22,183 nt of DNA from an uncultured Dysosmobacter sp. (GCA_934636905.1 CAKUBJ010000027.1:1-22183); one strand, 5' to 3'. Positions 7,225-14,782 are shown, numbered from the stretch's first letter. Translations and numbers: made by a program. The notes: a model not told the origin generated them from the sequence alone.

Positions 7225-8030
7225 AAAAGAGAAATCTCTATCTCACCGCCGGATTGGTAATGACCGGCATCCTGACGGCGCTGATTGTCATGGGCATTTT
7301 CTGGACGCCCTATGACCCCAACGCCATGGCGGCAGGCCCCAAGCTGACCGCGCCGTCTCTGGCGCATCTCATGGGGACGGACACCTTCGGCAGGGACATT
7401 TTCAGCCGCGTCCTGCGGGGCGCCGGCACCACCTACGGCATTGCCCTGTGCACCGTGGCCATCGGTGCGGTGTGCGGCACGGTGCTGGGCGCCGTCACCG
7501 GGTACTTCGGCGGCATTGTGGACGATGTGCTGATGCGCCTGGGGGATGTGCTGACGGCCTTTCCCAGCATTCTGCTGGCGCTGGTAGTTATCAGCCTGCT
7601 GGGCCCCGGAAAGACCCGCAATGTGGTCATTGCCCTGGGACTGGTGTTCATCCCCAGCTTTGCCCGGATGACCCGGGGCACCTATGCCGGGCTGCGGGAG
7701 GTCAACTATGTGAAAAGTGCCCGGCTCATGGGGGCGTCCAGCGGACGCATCCTGTGGCGGCACATCCTGCCCAATACCTGGAGTGTGCTGCTGCCGGCAC
7801 TGACCATCGGCTTCAACAATGCCGTGCTGGCAGAGGCCTCCATGAGTTATCTCTGCATCGGCGTGACTCCGCCGGACGCCTCTTTGGGCTATATGCTGTC
7901 GGAAAGCCAGGGGATGTTCCTCAGCGCCCCGTGGTACGCTCTGGGCACCGGCCTGACCCTTGTCTGGATGATTTTCGGCGTGGGACTCATCGGCGAGGGC
8001 TTACAGCACCGGAACGGAGGTGAGGGCTGA
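7221..8030 (+). CDS. ABC importer permease, DppC/NikC type
   Basis: A 269-residue partner permease. After one N-terminal membrane span comes WTPYDPNAM, then the family signature LMGTDTFGRDIFSRVLRGA. It is followed by membrane spans, GYFGGIVDDVLMRLGDVLTAFPSILLAL, and the EAA loop YVKSARLMGASSGRILWRHILPN. The C-terminal block AEASMSYLCIGVTPPDASLGYML is also characteristic. The start ATG 7221 overlaps the stop of the previous gene, and GGAGGG lies upstream. The end overlaps the next ATG (TGATG at 8028). It forms the membrane channel together with the 6286-7224 product. At 269 residues its size is closer to NikC than to many DppC proteins. Confidence 0.92.
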   Translation: MKKRNLYLTAGLVMTGILTALIVMGIFWTPYDPNAMAAGPKLTAPSLAHLMGTDTFGRDIFSRVLRGAGTTYGIALCTVAIGAVCGTVLGAVTGYFGGIVDDVLMRLGDVLTAFPSILLALVVISLLGPGKTRNVVIALGLVFIPSFARMTRGTYAGLREVNYVKSARLMGASSGRILWRHILPNTWSVLLPALTIGFNNAVLAEASMSYLCIGVTPPDASLGYMLSESQGMFLSAPWYALGTGLTLVWMIFGVGLIGEGLQHRNGGEG

Positions 8031-8824
8031 TGCTGGAAATTCAGAATCTCCACGTCCGGTTCCACAGCCGGGACCGGGAGGCGGTAGGCGGCGTGAGCCT
8101 CACCATCCGGGACGGCGAGATTCTCGGCCTTGTGGGGGAATCCGGCTCCGGAAAGTCCGTCACCGCCATGAGCGTGGCGGGGCTGCTGCCCCGGAAGCAG
8201 TGCGATTACTCCGGGCGCATTCTGCTGGACGGGCAGGAACTGCTCCACGCGGAGCGTCCCGTCCTGCGGAAAATTCAGGGGGCGGACATCGGCGTGGTGT
8301 TTCAGGAGCCCCAAAGCTGCATGGACCCTCTGATGAAAATCGGCCCGCAGGTGGAGGAAACCCTGCGCCTACACACCACCCTGTCGGGAGAGGAGCGGCG
8401 CCGCCGGGCACTGGCGGCCATGACGGAGGCGGAACTGCCGGACCCGGAGGGAATTTACGGAAAGTATCCCCACGAACTGTCCGGCGGGATGCTTCAGCGG
8501 GCGATGATTGCCGCCGCCATTGTGAACCGCCCCCGGCTGCTGCTGCTGGACGAGCCCACCACGGCGCTGGATGTCACCATTCAGGCGCAGATTCTGGAAA
8601 TGCTGAAGAAGCTGAACCGGGAAAGCGGCGTTTCCATGCTGTTTATCTCCCATAATCTCAACGTGGTGCGGAAGCTGTGCCGCCGAGTGGCAGTGATGCA
8701 GCGGGGACTTCTGGTGGAGGAAGGGGAGACTGAGCGGGTCTTTTACCATCCGGAGCATCCTTACACGAAAAAGCTGATTGACGCCATTCCCACCCGGCAC
8801 CGGAAGGAGGAGCACCATGACTGA
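8030..8824 (+). CDS. ABC importer ATPase, DppD/NikD type
   Basis: A 264-residue nucleotide-binding subunit. It has Walker A GESGSGKS (residues 36-43), a Q-loop in [20 protein letters not shown], the signature LSGGMLQR (150-157), Walker [13 protein letters not shown] and the switch histidine in [10 protein letters not shown]. It powers the importer together with the next gene's product. The C-terminus ends shortly after [16 protein letters not shown], so the long oligopeptide-type C-terminal extension (oligo_HPY region with cysteines) of many OppD/DppD proteins is missing. That shorter form is seen in NikD-like subunits. It overlaps the following gene by eight bases. Confidence 0.92.
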   Translation: MLEIQNLHVRFHSRDREAVGGVSLTIRDGEILGLVGESGSGKSVTAMSVAGLLPRKQCDYSGRILLDGQELLHAERPVLRKIQGADIGVVFQEPQSCMDPLMKIGPQVEETLRLHTTLSGEERRRRALAAMTEAELPDPEGIYGKYPHELSGGMLQRAMIAAAIVNRPRLLLLDEPTTALDVTIQAQILEMLKKLNRESGVSMLFISHNLNVVRKLCRRVAVMQRGLLVEEGETERVFYHPEHPYTKKLIDAIPTRHRKEEHHD

Positions 8825-9551
8825 CGAACTGGTACTCTCCCTGCGGCACGTCACCGCCGGCTACCGGGAGGGAGGGCTTCTGGGGCGCAGGCTCTTCCAT
8901 GAGGTGCTCCACGACGTGTCCTTTGACGTGCACCGGGGAGAAATTCTGGGACTGGTGGGGGAGTCCGGTACCGGAAAATCCACACTGGCCAGAACGATTC
9001 TGGGCATGGTGAAGCCGGAAGCCGGGGAAGTCCGCCACTATACCAAACGCCCCCAGATGATTTTTCAGGATCCCTACAGCTCCCTGAACCCGGCTTACCC
9101 GGTGGAATGGCTGCTGGAAGAGCCGCTGCGGATTTACGGAAAATACGACAGGCCGGAGCGGAAGCGCCGGGTGCGGGAAATGCTGGAGCGGGTGGAGCTG
9201 CCGGAGGAGGTGCTGAAAGCAAAGCCTTCGGAGCTGTCCGGCGGGCAGCGGCAGCGGGTGTCCATTGCCATGGCACTGATTCAGCGCCCCCGGTTCCTCA
9301 TTGCGGATGAGCCGGTCAGCGCGCTGGACGTCACCATTCAGGCGCAGATCCTGAAGCTGCTGCGGGAACTGAGGGACGAACTGGATCTCAGCTATCTCTT
9401 TATCTCCCATGACCTGAATGTGGTCTACCAGCTGTGCGATACGGCACTGGTGATGAAGCAGGGGCGTATTGTGGAGCAGGGAACGGTGGACGACCTTTTT
9501 GACCACCCCCAGAACCCCTATACCAGGCAGCTGCTGGCAGCTGCGGAATGA
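8817..9551 (+). CDS. ABC importer ATPase, DppF/NikE type
   Basis: A 244-residue second ATPase of the importer. It has Walker A GESGTGKS (residues 48-55), the Q-loop [16 protein letters not shown] typical of DppF/OppF, the signature LSGGQRQR (140-147), Walker [13 protein letters not shown] and the switch histidine in [13 protein letters not shown]. The start is ATG 8817, with AAGGAGG seven bases upstream, inside the last codons of the preceding gene. An upstream in-frame ATG at 8778 lies too deep in that gene. The C-terminus stops at [12 protein letters not shown] without an extension, as in NikE-like subunits. It is the last gene of the operon. Confidence 0.92.
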   Translation: MTDELVLSLRHVTAGYREGGLLGRRLFHEVLHDVSFDVHRGEILGLVGESGTGKSTLARTILGMVKPEAGEVRHYTKRPQMIFQDPYSSLNPAYPVEWLLEEPLRIYGKYDRPERKRRVREMLERVELPEEVLKAKPSELSGGQRQRVSIAMALIQRPRFLIADEPVSALDVTIQAQILKLLRELRDELDLSYLFISHDLNVVYQLCDTALVMKQGRIVEQGTVDDLFDHPQNPYTRQLLAAAE

Positions 9552-9564
9552 GGAAGCCCCAGCG

Positions 9565-9716
9565 TGTCGAAAAAGTCTTTTCGCCCCGCTGAGCCAGTTT
9601 TCAGAACTTTATAAAAGTTCTGAAAACTGCAAATTTTAATGGCGCAGGACACCCTTCTTGGGTTTCCCGCGCACACCCTTCCTTACCGTTGCAGAAAACT
9701 TACCACTTTATCGACA
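9565..9716. repeat. Palindromic intergenic element with short terminal inverted repeats
   Basis: The stretch is bounded by TGTCGAAAAAGT (9565-9576) and its near inverse ACTTTATCGACA (9705-9716), matching at 11 of 12. Inside lie the small hairpin CGAAAA-AGTC-TTTTCG (9568-9583) and a perfect 16-bp hairpin (9595-9629). It has no coding capacity. Its makeup is much more AT-rich than the flanking genes. It may be a MITE or a species-specific intergenic repeat; only other copies in the genome would settle this. Confidence 0.4.
9595..9629 (+). terminator. Perfect 16-bp hairpin after the importer operon
   Basis: CAGTTTTCAGAACTTT (9595-9610) and AAAGTTCTGAAAACTG (9614-9629) pair without mismatch over an ATA loop, 43 bases past the stop of the last importer gene. 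Downstream is only CAAATTTTAA, a weak U tract. The stem is unusually AT-rich for this genome, so it could be a terminator of the operon or the core of the repeat element around it. Confidence 0.5.
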
Positions 9717-9722
9717 GTCTCG

Positions 9723-9753
9723 CCCGGCGCTGCGGGTTTCCCGCAGCGCCGGG
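9723..9753. repeat. Perfect 14-bp GC-rich hairpin upstream of the DUF3810 gene
   Basis: CCCGGCGCTGCGGG (9723-9736) and CCCGCAGCGCCGGG (9740-9753) are exact inverse copies over a TTT loop, ending 26 bases before the ATG at 9780. No U tract follows on either strand, so it is unlikely to be a simple terminator. Confidence 0.55.
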
Positions 9754-9779
9754 AAAGAGGAACTTCCCATACGGAAACC

Positions 9780-10877
9780 ATGAAGAATTTCTGGAAACAA
9801 TACCGAAAACTGCATATCTGGCTGGCGGCGGATGCTGCCGTGCTGGGGCTGTATCTTGTCCTGCGGCACAGCCGCAGGCTGATGAACGTCTTTGCCGCCT
9901 ATGTCACCTCGCCGCTGAAGGCGGCGCTGGGGCGGCTGTGCGCCCTCACCAGCCTGTCGGTGATGGAGGTGCTGTATGTTCTGGCGGCGGCAGGCGCCGC
10001 GGCCTACCTTGTCTGGAGTATCTTTGCTGTGGTGAAGGCGAAAGGCAGCCGCAGGCGGCGTGCCGGCGCCGCCCTGCTGGGGGCGGCGGACATCCTGCTG
10101 ACGATTTATGCCCTGTTCTGCCTCATGTGGGGCGTGAACTACTGGACGGACAGCTTTCAGGAGCAGTCCGGCATCACCGCCCAACCGGTGGCGGCGGAGG
10201 ATTTGAAGGCGGTGACGGCGTATTTCGCCCGGCAGCTGGCCGACACGGCGGACACGGTGCCCCGGGACGAAAACGGGGTCTACGATGTGCCGAAGGAGCA
10301 GATTCTCTCGGAGAGCCGGCAGGTTTACGGCGGCGTCACGGAACTGTTCCCCTTTCTGGATTTCCCGGATACCGGGGTCAAGGCGGTGCGCTGTTCCCGG
10401 CTCATGAGCGTTATGGGCTTTACCGGGGTATATTTCGCCTGCATCGGCGAGTCCAACGTGAATGTGGACAGCCCCGCCTGCCTGCTGCCCTCCACCATCG
10501 CCCATGAACTGGCACACCAGCGGGGCATTGCCCGGGAACAGGAGTGCAACTTTCTGGGGGTGCTGGCCTCCGTCACCAGCGGGATGCCGGAGTATGCCTA
10601 CTCCGGTTGGCTGCTGGGCTTCATCCATCTGGGCAACGCCCTGTATGAAACGGATCCGGAGGCCTATTGGGCCATCCGGGACACCCTGCCGGACACCGTC
10701 CGGGCGGATCTCCGGGACAACAACGCCTACTGGGATCAGTTCCGGGACAACGTGGTGGAAAAGGTGTCCGACACGGTGTATGACGCGGCGCTGAAGTCCT
10801 ACGGTGACGCCAACGGCATGAAGTCCTACAGCATGGTGGTGGAGTTGCTGGTGGCCTATTACAGGGACGGTATCTGA
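9780..10877 (+). CDS. DUF3810-type membrane protein with HExxH metalloprotease motif
   Basis: A 365-residue protein with three predicted membrane spans in the first 125 residues (WLAADAAVLGLYLVL; VMEVLYVLAAAGAAAYLVWSIF; GAADILLTIYALFCLMWGVNYW), then an extracytoplasmic domain. That domain contains STIAHELAHQRGIAREQE: H242, E243 and H246 form an HExxH zinc site, with E253 or E255 as possible further ligands. This block plus NVDSPACLLPS just before it is what I know from DUF3810 proteins; no substrate is established. The frame is open from ATG 9639, but that extension is low-complexity and runs through repeats, while MKNFWKQYRKLHIWLA from 9780 is a natural N-terminus. The ribosome site is weak. 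It ends at a strong terminator (10916-10957). Confidence 0.8.
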   Translation: MKNFWKQYRKLHIWLAADAAVLGLYLVLRHSRRLMNVFAAYVTSPLKAALGRLCALTSLSVMEVLYVLAAAGAAAYLVWSIFAVVKAKGSRRRRAGAALLGAADILLTIYALFCLMWGVNYWTDSFQEQSGITAQPVAAEDLKAVTAYFARQLADTADTVPRDENGVYDVPKEQILSESRQVYGGVTELFPFLDFPDTGVKAVRCSRLMSVMGFTGVYFACIGESNVNVDSPACLLPSTIAHELAHQRGIAREQECNFLGVLASVTSGMPEYAYSGWLLGFIHLGNALYETDPEAYWAIRDTLPDTVRADLRDNNAYWDQFRDNVVEKVSDTVYDAALKSYGDANGMKSYSMVVELLVAYYRDGI

Positions 10878-10915
10878 CTGCCGGACAGTCCGGCACGGAT
10901 GAAAAGGAAATCATC

Positions 10916-10957
10916 AAGGAGCCTCCGTATGACTATGGTCATACGGAGGCTCCTTTT
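10916..10957 (+). terminator. Strong Rho-independent terminator
   Basis: An 18-bp perfect stem (10916-10933 with 10938-10955) over a TATG loop, running into TTTT. It closes the DUF3810 transcript. A smaller dyad, TGCCGGAC-A-GTCCGGCA, lies just before it at about 10879-10895. Confidence 0.85.
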
Positions 10958-11002
10958 GATATTCAATTCCGTCTGGCAGAGAATGGCAGGCCGGAGGCCG
11001 CA

Positions 11003-11086
11003 TTATTCTGCCAGATTTTCAAGATAGCGGTAATCCGTGTCCCCTTTTGTCACGGAATAGAAAAAGGGATCTTTTACGATGGTACC
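11003..11086 (-). pseudogene. Detached 3' end of the interrupted DUF5301-like gene
   Basis: On the minus strand this reads GTIVKDPFFYSVTKGDTDYR then YLENLAE and stop. In related small proteins of Clostridia, as I remember them, the order is FIIN.xDTI followed by xKDPFFY...G.IDY.YIE, so this is the missing end of the 11347-11685 product. The repeated GGTACCATC here (11078-11086) and GATACCATC at 11353-11361 are in the same codon register (GTI and DTI). Joining the two parts at that point gives a continuous protein of about 135 residues. The remnant has no start of its own. Confidence 0.65.
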
Positions 11087-11352
11087 ATCGATTAACAAAG
11101 GCAGACACGGTTTTGACGGGCAGAAATGCCCCCATACCGCGTCAAGCCCCTTGAGAATACGGCAGTATTCCCTGCGGGTCTTTCCTTGTCTGGTCACATT
11201 TCTGCTCCGGCAAAACTGCAAAGCACCTGCCAGCGATGAATTTACAAGTGATTTTTGGCTTTTGAGGCGCAGGCGGGCTGGCGCCCGCCAAGACGAAAAG
11301 GGCAAAAAGCGCCGGAAAGACACGCTGGCAGGCGTATTTGCCCTTGTCAATC
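11087..11352. mobile_element. MITE-like non-autonomous insertion of about 265 bp
   Basis: The plus-strand left end GATTAACAAAGGCAGACACG (from 11090) and the inverse of the right end GATTGACAAGGGCAAATACG (from 11352) match at 16 of 20, with every difference a transition. A near-perfect direct repeat flanks it (8 of 9; 11078-11086 and 11353-11361), as a target duplication would. It splits a small gene whose halves rejoin in frame when it is removed. There is no transposase and no credible ORF. The inside holds a GGCGGGC/GCCCGCC hairpin (around 11268-11289). The exact edges are uncertain by a few bases. Confidence 0.65.
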
Positions 11353-11685
11353 GATGGTATCCTCTGCATTGATGATGAAATCGTTCCAACCCTCGGCGTT
11401 GCTGCCGTCAGAGAGGGAAAGCGTCACCCTGAAGCTGTATCCGGAATATCCGGACGACCGCTTTGCCCTCTTTACTTCCACATCATTCCATTGATCGATG
11501 ATATGCCGGATCTGCGCCCTGTCCCGGATGTGGGTCGTATTCCCGGTGCTTCCGTTGAACACGGTGATTTCCGTCACCTCATCCGGGTCTAAATCCATCA
11601 GGTCGATGGGGGCGCGGTACCAGACGGCAATGCCGGCAAGAAGAACTGCCGCGGCACACAGGAAAATGATGAGTTTCTTTTTCAT
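11347..11685 (-). CDS. Small membrane-anchored DUF5301-like protein, C-terminus cut off by an insertion
   Basis: A 112-residue frame with ATG at 11685 and GGAGG nine bases upstream. KKKLIIFLCAAAVLLAGIAVWY is an N-terminal membrane anchor without a lipobox cysteine, followed by an extracytoplasmic domain. The pattern DEVTEITVFNGSTGNTTHI...IIDQWNDVEVKRAKRSSGYS then GYSFRVTLSLSDG...FIINAEDTI resembles small Clostridial lipoprotein/anchored proteins of the DUF5301 kind; function unknown. The frame ends prematurely with one extra Asp and TGA, both contributed by the inserted element at 11087-11352. The natural C-terminal 24 residues or so lie beyond it at 11003-11086. The truncated form may still be made, but it has lost a conserved part. 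Confidence 0.72.
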   Translation of the reverse strand: MKKKLIIFLCAAAVLLAGIAVWYRAPIDLMDLDPDEVTEITVFNGSTGNTTHIRDRAQIRHIIDQWNDVEVKRAKRSSGYSGYSFRVTLSLSDGSNAEGWNDFIINAEDTID

Positions 11686-11739
11686 ATCAGATGGCCTCCG
11701 TAGTAAAACCCGATTTGCGCCGCGACTTCCGGAATGGAC

Positions 11740-11772
11740 AGGGGCACGAGAGTATGCGGCGCCCGTGCCCCT
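11740..11772 (-). terminator. Hairpin at the transglutaminase-like gene's stop codon
   Basis: AGGGGCACG (11740-11748) pairs with CGTGCCCCT (11764-11772) and the stem touches the stop codon. No U tract follows on the minus strand, so termination here would be weak or partial and the downstream small gene may be co-transcribed. Confidence 0.35.
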
Positions 11773-13244
11773 CAGGAGGGACGCTCGCTGACCTGAGGCC
11801 AGGGGTGGAGGGTGTGGGACTGCCGGGGGGTCATGGCGAAGTACTGCCCGGATGCTGCCGCCCCCTGATCTCCCCAGGTGGCGTCGATATGGACGGTTTC
11901 TCCGTCCAGAACGGCCACCGTCCAGATGTGGGTGTCGTTGGGCAGGGCGTAGCAGTCAATGCCCTCCAGCTTCAGCAGGAGGTTGTAGGCGCCGGTGTAG
12001 CCGTCGCAGACGGCTTTTCCGTTCCGGAACAGGCTGTAGGGCAGGTGGCTGACGGAGGTATTGTCCGCAGCGTCGTCATAGGTGCAGTGGGCGGCAATCC
12101 ACTGATAATAGGCAAGGGCAATCTCCCGCTGGGTGGAGCGGGGGGTCAGGATTCCCTGCTCCCACAGAGCGTCGTGGACGGCGATGGCGGCGGTCAGCGC
12201 CTTCTGGCGGTATTCCTCCGTCTTTTCACCGGCAATGGAGCCGAATTTCAGCTGGATGTACCCGGCGGCGGTGTAGGAGCAGGTGATGCTGTTGTATCCC
12301 TGCTCACAGTAGCGCTTCACCGACAGAAGCGCCTGATCCAGCACCTTCGCGGCGCTTTCAGCTGTCAGCCCCTGCGGGTAATGCAGCACCAGCGTGTTTT
12401 CTCCCCGGGAGAGCATATAGCGGATCACCTGATCAAATTCCGCCGCCGTTTCCGGGGCGGCCACATAGGCACCGGCGGTGACCAGATCCTCATAGGAGGC
12501 GCCTTCGGCGCTGTAGAGATCCTTCAGATCCCAGTCCGGCGTCAGCCGCAGGGAACCATCCACTATCCGCGTCAGCATGGCCGCCGCCGCACCCCGGGTA
12601 ATGGGGGCGTCCGGCAGGTAGGAGCCGGTTTCGTCGCTGCCGATGCTGACACCGCAGCGGTAGAGCCGCAGAATATCCTGATAGTAAGGGGTGTACTCCG
12701 TGACGTCGGTGATGAAGCGGCGGCTGGCGTAGGCCTGAGTCACAAGGGAATCGTTGACGGCGGGCAGGGCCTCATCCGGGAGCAGTCCCGCCAGCACATG
12801 AGCCATCTGGGCGCGGGTGGCCGTCTGGGAGAGGAGACTGTCCAGTGCCTTGTCCAGCACCCCCTCCGACTGCAGGTACCAGAGATAGGGGGCGTAGACC
12901 CGCTGGGCGTCCTTCAGCCCTACGGCCGCCGCCGTAAAGGCGGCGGGGCCGACCTCCGGGTCGCCGGTGCGGTACAGGCTGCGGATGCGCCCGGCGAAAA
13001 TCACCGTCTGCCCCACCGTCATGTGCTGGGACAGGCCGTAGGTGCCGTCAGCCTGTCCCACGGAGAGGCCGTATTCGTACAGGGCGGAGACATTTTCGTA
13101 GAAGACGTCGCTTTCCGGCAGGTCGGAAAACTGCCCGGCGTAGGTTTTGACGCGGGTGAAGTTTTCCGTGCTGTTTTCCGCTGCCAGCGCGGGCACGCTC
13201 AGCAGAGACAGCGCCAGAAGCAGGGAGAGAACGCGCTTATGCAT
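11772..13244 (-). CDS. Secreted SLH-domain protein with transglutaminase-like C-terminal domain
   Basis: A 490-residue secreted protein. The signal peptide HKRVLSLLLALSLLSVPALA ends in an AxA site. The first half carries S-layer-homology-type repeats: FSDLPESDVFYENVSALYEY...ADGTYGLSQHMTVGQTV near residue 40, a middle degenerate copy around PYLWYLQSEGVL, and FITDVTEYTPYYQDILRLYR...SYLPDAPITRGAAAAMLTRI near 180-230. Such repeats hold proteins to cell-wall polymers. The C-terminal part is a papain-fold transglutaminase-like domain with a full triad: Cys413 in GKAVCDGY, His439 in NDTHIW and Asp454 in HIDATWGD. These domains act as cysteine proteases or peptide-bond-forming enzymes in cell walls. 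ATG 13244 has AAAGGAG upstream. It lies 22 bases after the LCP gene, so the two probably form an operon in envelope maintenance. Confidence 0.88.
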   Translation of the reverse strand: MHKRVLSLLLALSLLSVPALAAENSTENFTRVKTYAGQFSDLPESDVFYENVSALYEYGLSVGQADGTYGLSQHMTVGQTVIFAGRIRSLYRTGDPEVGPAAFTAAAVGLKDAQRVYAPYLWYLQSEGVLDKALDSLLSQTATRAQMAHVLAGLLPDEALPAVNDSLVTQAYASRRFITDVTEYTPYYQDILRLYRCGVSIGSDETGSYLPDAPITRGAAAAMLTRIVDGSLRLTPDWDLKDLYSAEGASYEDLVTAGAYVAAPETAAEFDQVIRYMLSRGENTLVLHYPQGLTAESAAKVLDQALLSVKRYCEQGYNSITCSYTAAGYIQLKFGSIAGEKTEEYRQKALTAAIAVHDALWEQGILTPRSTQREIALAYYQWIAAHCTYDDAADNTSVSHLPYSLFRNGKAVCDGYTGAYNLLLKLEGIDCYALPNDTHIWTVAVLDGETVHIDATWGDQGAAASGQYFAMTPRQSHTLHPWPQVSERPS

Positions 13245-13266
13245 GGGGGGTGCTCCTTTCCGGAGG

Positions 13267-14289
13267 TCAGGAGGGGAGATTCAGATCCTCCGCCGTCCGA
13301 TCCTCCACATAGGGGTTGAGGTAGGTATTTACCAGAGTCAGGGTTTCGTCGGGATTCAGATAGATGTAGGGGGACTTCCACTCATTGGGCAGGGTGGAGA
13401 AGTCGATGCTGTCCAGCCCCATTTTCAGCGCCTCGGTGCCCAGCCACGCCAGATTCCCCACCGACAGATCCGTGTCTACATACTGCTGGAAAATCCGGGC
13501 GTAGTCGTCGATTTTGGTGAGGATATTTCCGGCGGAGAGCATCTTCTTCGCCACGGCCTTCAGGAACTTCTGCTGGGTCTGCATCCGCCCCAGGTCTTCG
13601 CTGCCGTAGCCGGTGCCGTCGTTGTTGTGGCGGAAGCGCACCACCCGCAGGGCATCAGCGCCGCTGAGGTGCTGCATCCCTTTCTGGAAGTGGATGCTCA
13701 GCCCCTGAATGGGGTCGTCATAGTCCATATTCAGCGGCACGTCAAAGTCCACGCCGCCGATGGCGTCCACCAGAGAGGTGAAGCCCTGCAAATTCACACA
13801 GACGGTGTAATCCACCGGGATGCCCAGCTGCTCCGACACGATGTCCGCCAGCAGTTCCATCCCGCCCTTGTTGTAGGCGTAGTTGATTTTGTGGGCCTTG
13901 CCGTCGATGAAGGCCTTGGAATCCCGGGGAATGCTGACGCCGTAGATATAGCCGTTCACCGTGTCAACGGCTACCAGAATGTTGGTATCGCTGCCGCCGT
14001 TGCCGTCATCCACGCCGGAGAGGAGGATGGTGTAGAAGCCGCCCTTGCGCTCCAGATGGGAGCGGAGAGCCGCTTCCTGCGCGGCCTGTGCGTCCTGCTC
14101 CTCCTGAGACTGAGGGGTATCCGTATCCGCTGCGGCAGGCTGGGCAGGCAGCACGGGGGCCTTCTGCGCCGGTGCCTTCAGGAAAAAGGCCTTGACCGCC
14201 ACGCAGACGGTGAGGAGAATCAGGACAATCAGGAGAAAAACCTGTAGGGTGCGGGGGTTCTTCCGCCGGCGGCGGGTTCTTCTGGGCAT
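13267..14289 (-). CDS. LytR-CpsA-Psr (LCP) family cell-wall polymer ligase
   Basis: A 340-residue protein with a very basic cytoplasmic start (PRRTRRRRKNPRT), one membrane span (LQVFLLIVLILLTVCVAVKAFFL), an Ala/Gln-rich spacer and an extracytoplasmic LCP domain. Diagnostic blocks are LSGVDDGNGGSDTNILVAVD, VSIPRDSKAFIDGKAHKINYAYNKGG, VNLQGFTSLVDAIGGVDFDVP and GADALRVVRFRHNNDG...DLGRMQTQQKFL. The arginines and aspartates that bind the polyprenyl-phosphate substrate are in place (IPRDS, the R of VRFRH, LGRMQTQQ). The family transfers glycopolymers such as teichoic acids from lipid carriers to peptidoglycan. The start is ATG 14289 with GGAG upstream. It is the first gene of the operon with the SLH/transglutaminase protein. 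Confidence 0.93.
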   Translation of the reverse strand: MPRRTRRRRKNPRTLQVFLLIVLILLTVCVAVKAFFLKAPAQKAPVLPAQPAAADTDTPQSQEEQDAQAAQEAALRSHLERKGGFYTILLSGVDDGNGGSDTNILVAVDTVNGYIYGVSIPRDSKAFIDGKAHKINYAYNKGGMELLADIVSEQLGIPVDYTVCVNLQGFTSLVDAIGGVDFDVPLNMDYDDPIQGLSIHFQKGMQHLSGADALRVVRFRHNNDGTGYGSEDLGRMQTQQKFLKAVAKKMLSAGNILTKIDDYARIFQQYVDTDLSVGNLAWLGTEALKMGLDSIDFSTLPNEWKSPYIYLNPDETLTLVNTYLNPYVEDRTAEDLNLPS

Positions 14290-14352
14290 AGGAAATGACG
14301 CTCCTTTGTACGCGGCGGGAGCCGCTTCTCTTTTTCGACAGATTTACATAAC

Positions 14353-14381
14353 ATTCTAAAGGCTCCGGCAGAAAATTACAA
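14353..14381 (-). promoter_or_regulatory. Promoter of the LCP operon
   Basis: On the minus strand TTGTAA (14376-14381) and TAGAAT (14353-14358) have a 17-bp spacer. The predicted start is about 57 bases before the ATG at 14289. Confidence 0.55.
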
Positions 14382-14501
14382 GGGCTTCCGTCAAATTTCA
14401 AGATTGTTCATAAATAGACGCCGCTTCCCGGACGGAGCCTGCCCCGGCAATGCCTCCTTAAACAGAAAGACGGATTTCCGGCGCGTTTTGTTCCAGCAGA
14501 A

Positions 14502-14529
14502 TGCCGGGAGAGGCAACCCTCTCCCGGCA
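14502..14529 (-). terminator. Hairpin after the spoIIID operon
   Basis: TGCCGGGAGAGG (14502-14513) and CCTCTCCCGGCA (14518-14529) pair perfectly over a CAAC loop, five bases past the stop of the small gene at 14534. The U tract on the minus strand is weak (ATTCTG). Confidence 0.55.
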
Positions 14530-14533
14530 GAGG

Positions 14534-14782
14534 TCATCCCTCAGGGGACGCCGCCATCCGCTCCAGCAGTGCCCGGATTTCCGTCAGCAGCTGGGTCTGG
14601 CGGGAGAGGACACTGCCGATGTAATGCAGTTCCGCCTCCGCCGGCTCCGAAGGACTGCGCCCCTGTGCCGGATGAGGCCAGCGGCGCATGACCGGCTCTG
14701 CGGTTGGCGGGGAGGACGGCTGAGGAACGGCGTTCTGACAGGCTCTGACCCGGCGGCAGCCGCCGGTATTGCGTACAGCCAT
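14534..14782 (-). CDS. Small protein downstream of spoIIID, unknown function
   Basis: An 82-residue protein that I do not recognise. ATG 14782 has a consensus AAGGAGG six bases upstream, and the gene starts 21 bases after spoIIID, so it is very likely translated and co-transcribed. The first half is basic and proline-rich (CRRVRACQNAVPQPSSPPTAEP; VMRRWPHPAQGRSPSEPAEA), probably unstructured. The C-terminal third, ELHYIGSVLSRQTQLLTEIR followed by ALLERM, looks like an amphipathic helix with heptad spacing, suited to self-association or partner binding. There is no signal peptide or membrane span. A role in sporulation is suggested only by its position. Confidence 0.6.
   Translation of the reverse strand: MAVRNTGGCRRVRACQNAVPQPSSPPTAEPVMRRWPHPAQGRSPSEPAEAELHYIGSVLSRQTQLLTEIRALLERMAASPEG

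Noticed and set aside
11142..11369. A 75-codon minus-strand frame with a signal-peptide-like start (FPALFALFVLAGASPPAP)
   Set aside because: It lies inside the inserted element, begins within the neighbouring gene in another frame, and continues into Cys/Arg-rich sequence without a domain.
11003..11389. A 128-codon minus-strand frame taken as one protein
   Set aside because: Only its last 28 or so residues look like protein. The rest is the non-coding inserted element read in frame.
11691..13319. Plus-strand open frame of 542 codons
   Set aside because: Antisense to the SLH/transglutaminase gene, whose signal peptide and catalytic triad are clear.
14402..14480. Possible tiny leader peptide on the minus strand near an AAGGAGG
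   Set aside because: The only start codons are badly spaced (TTG two bases away, ATG far downstream), and the peptide would be under 20 residues with no attenuator features.
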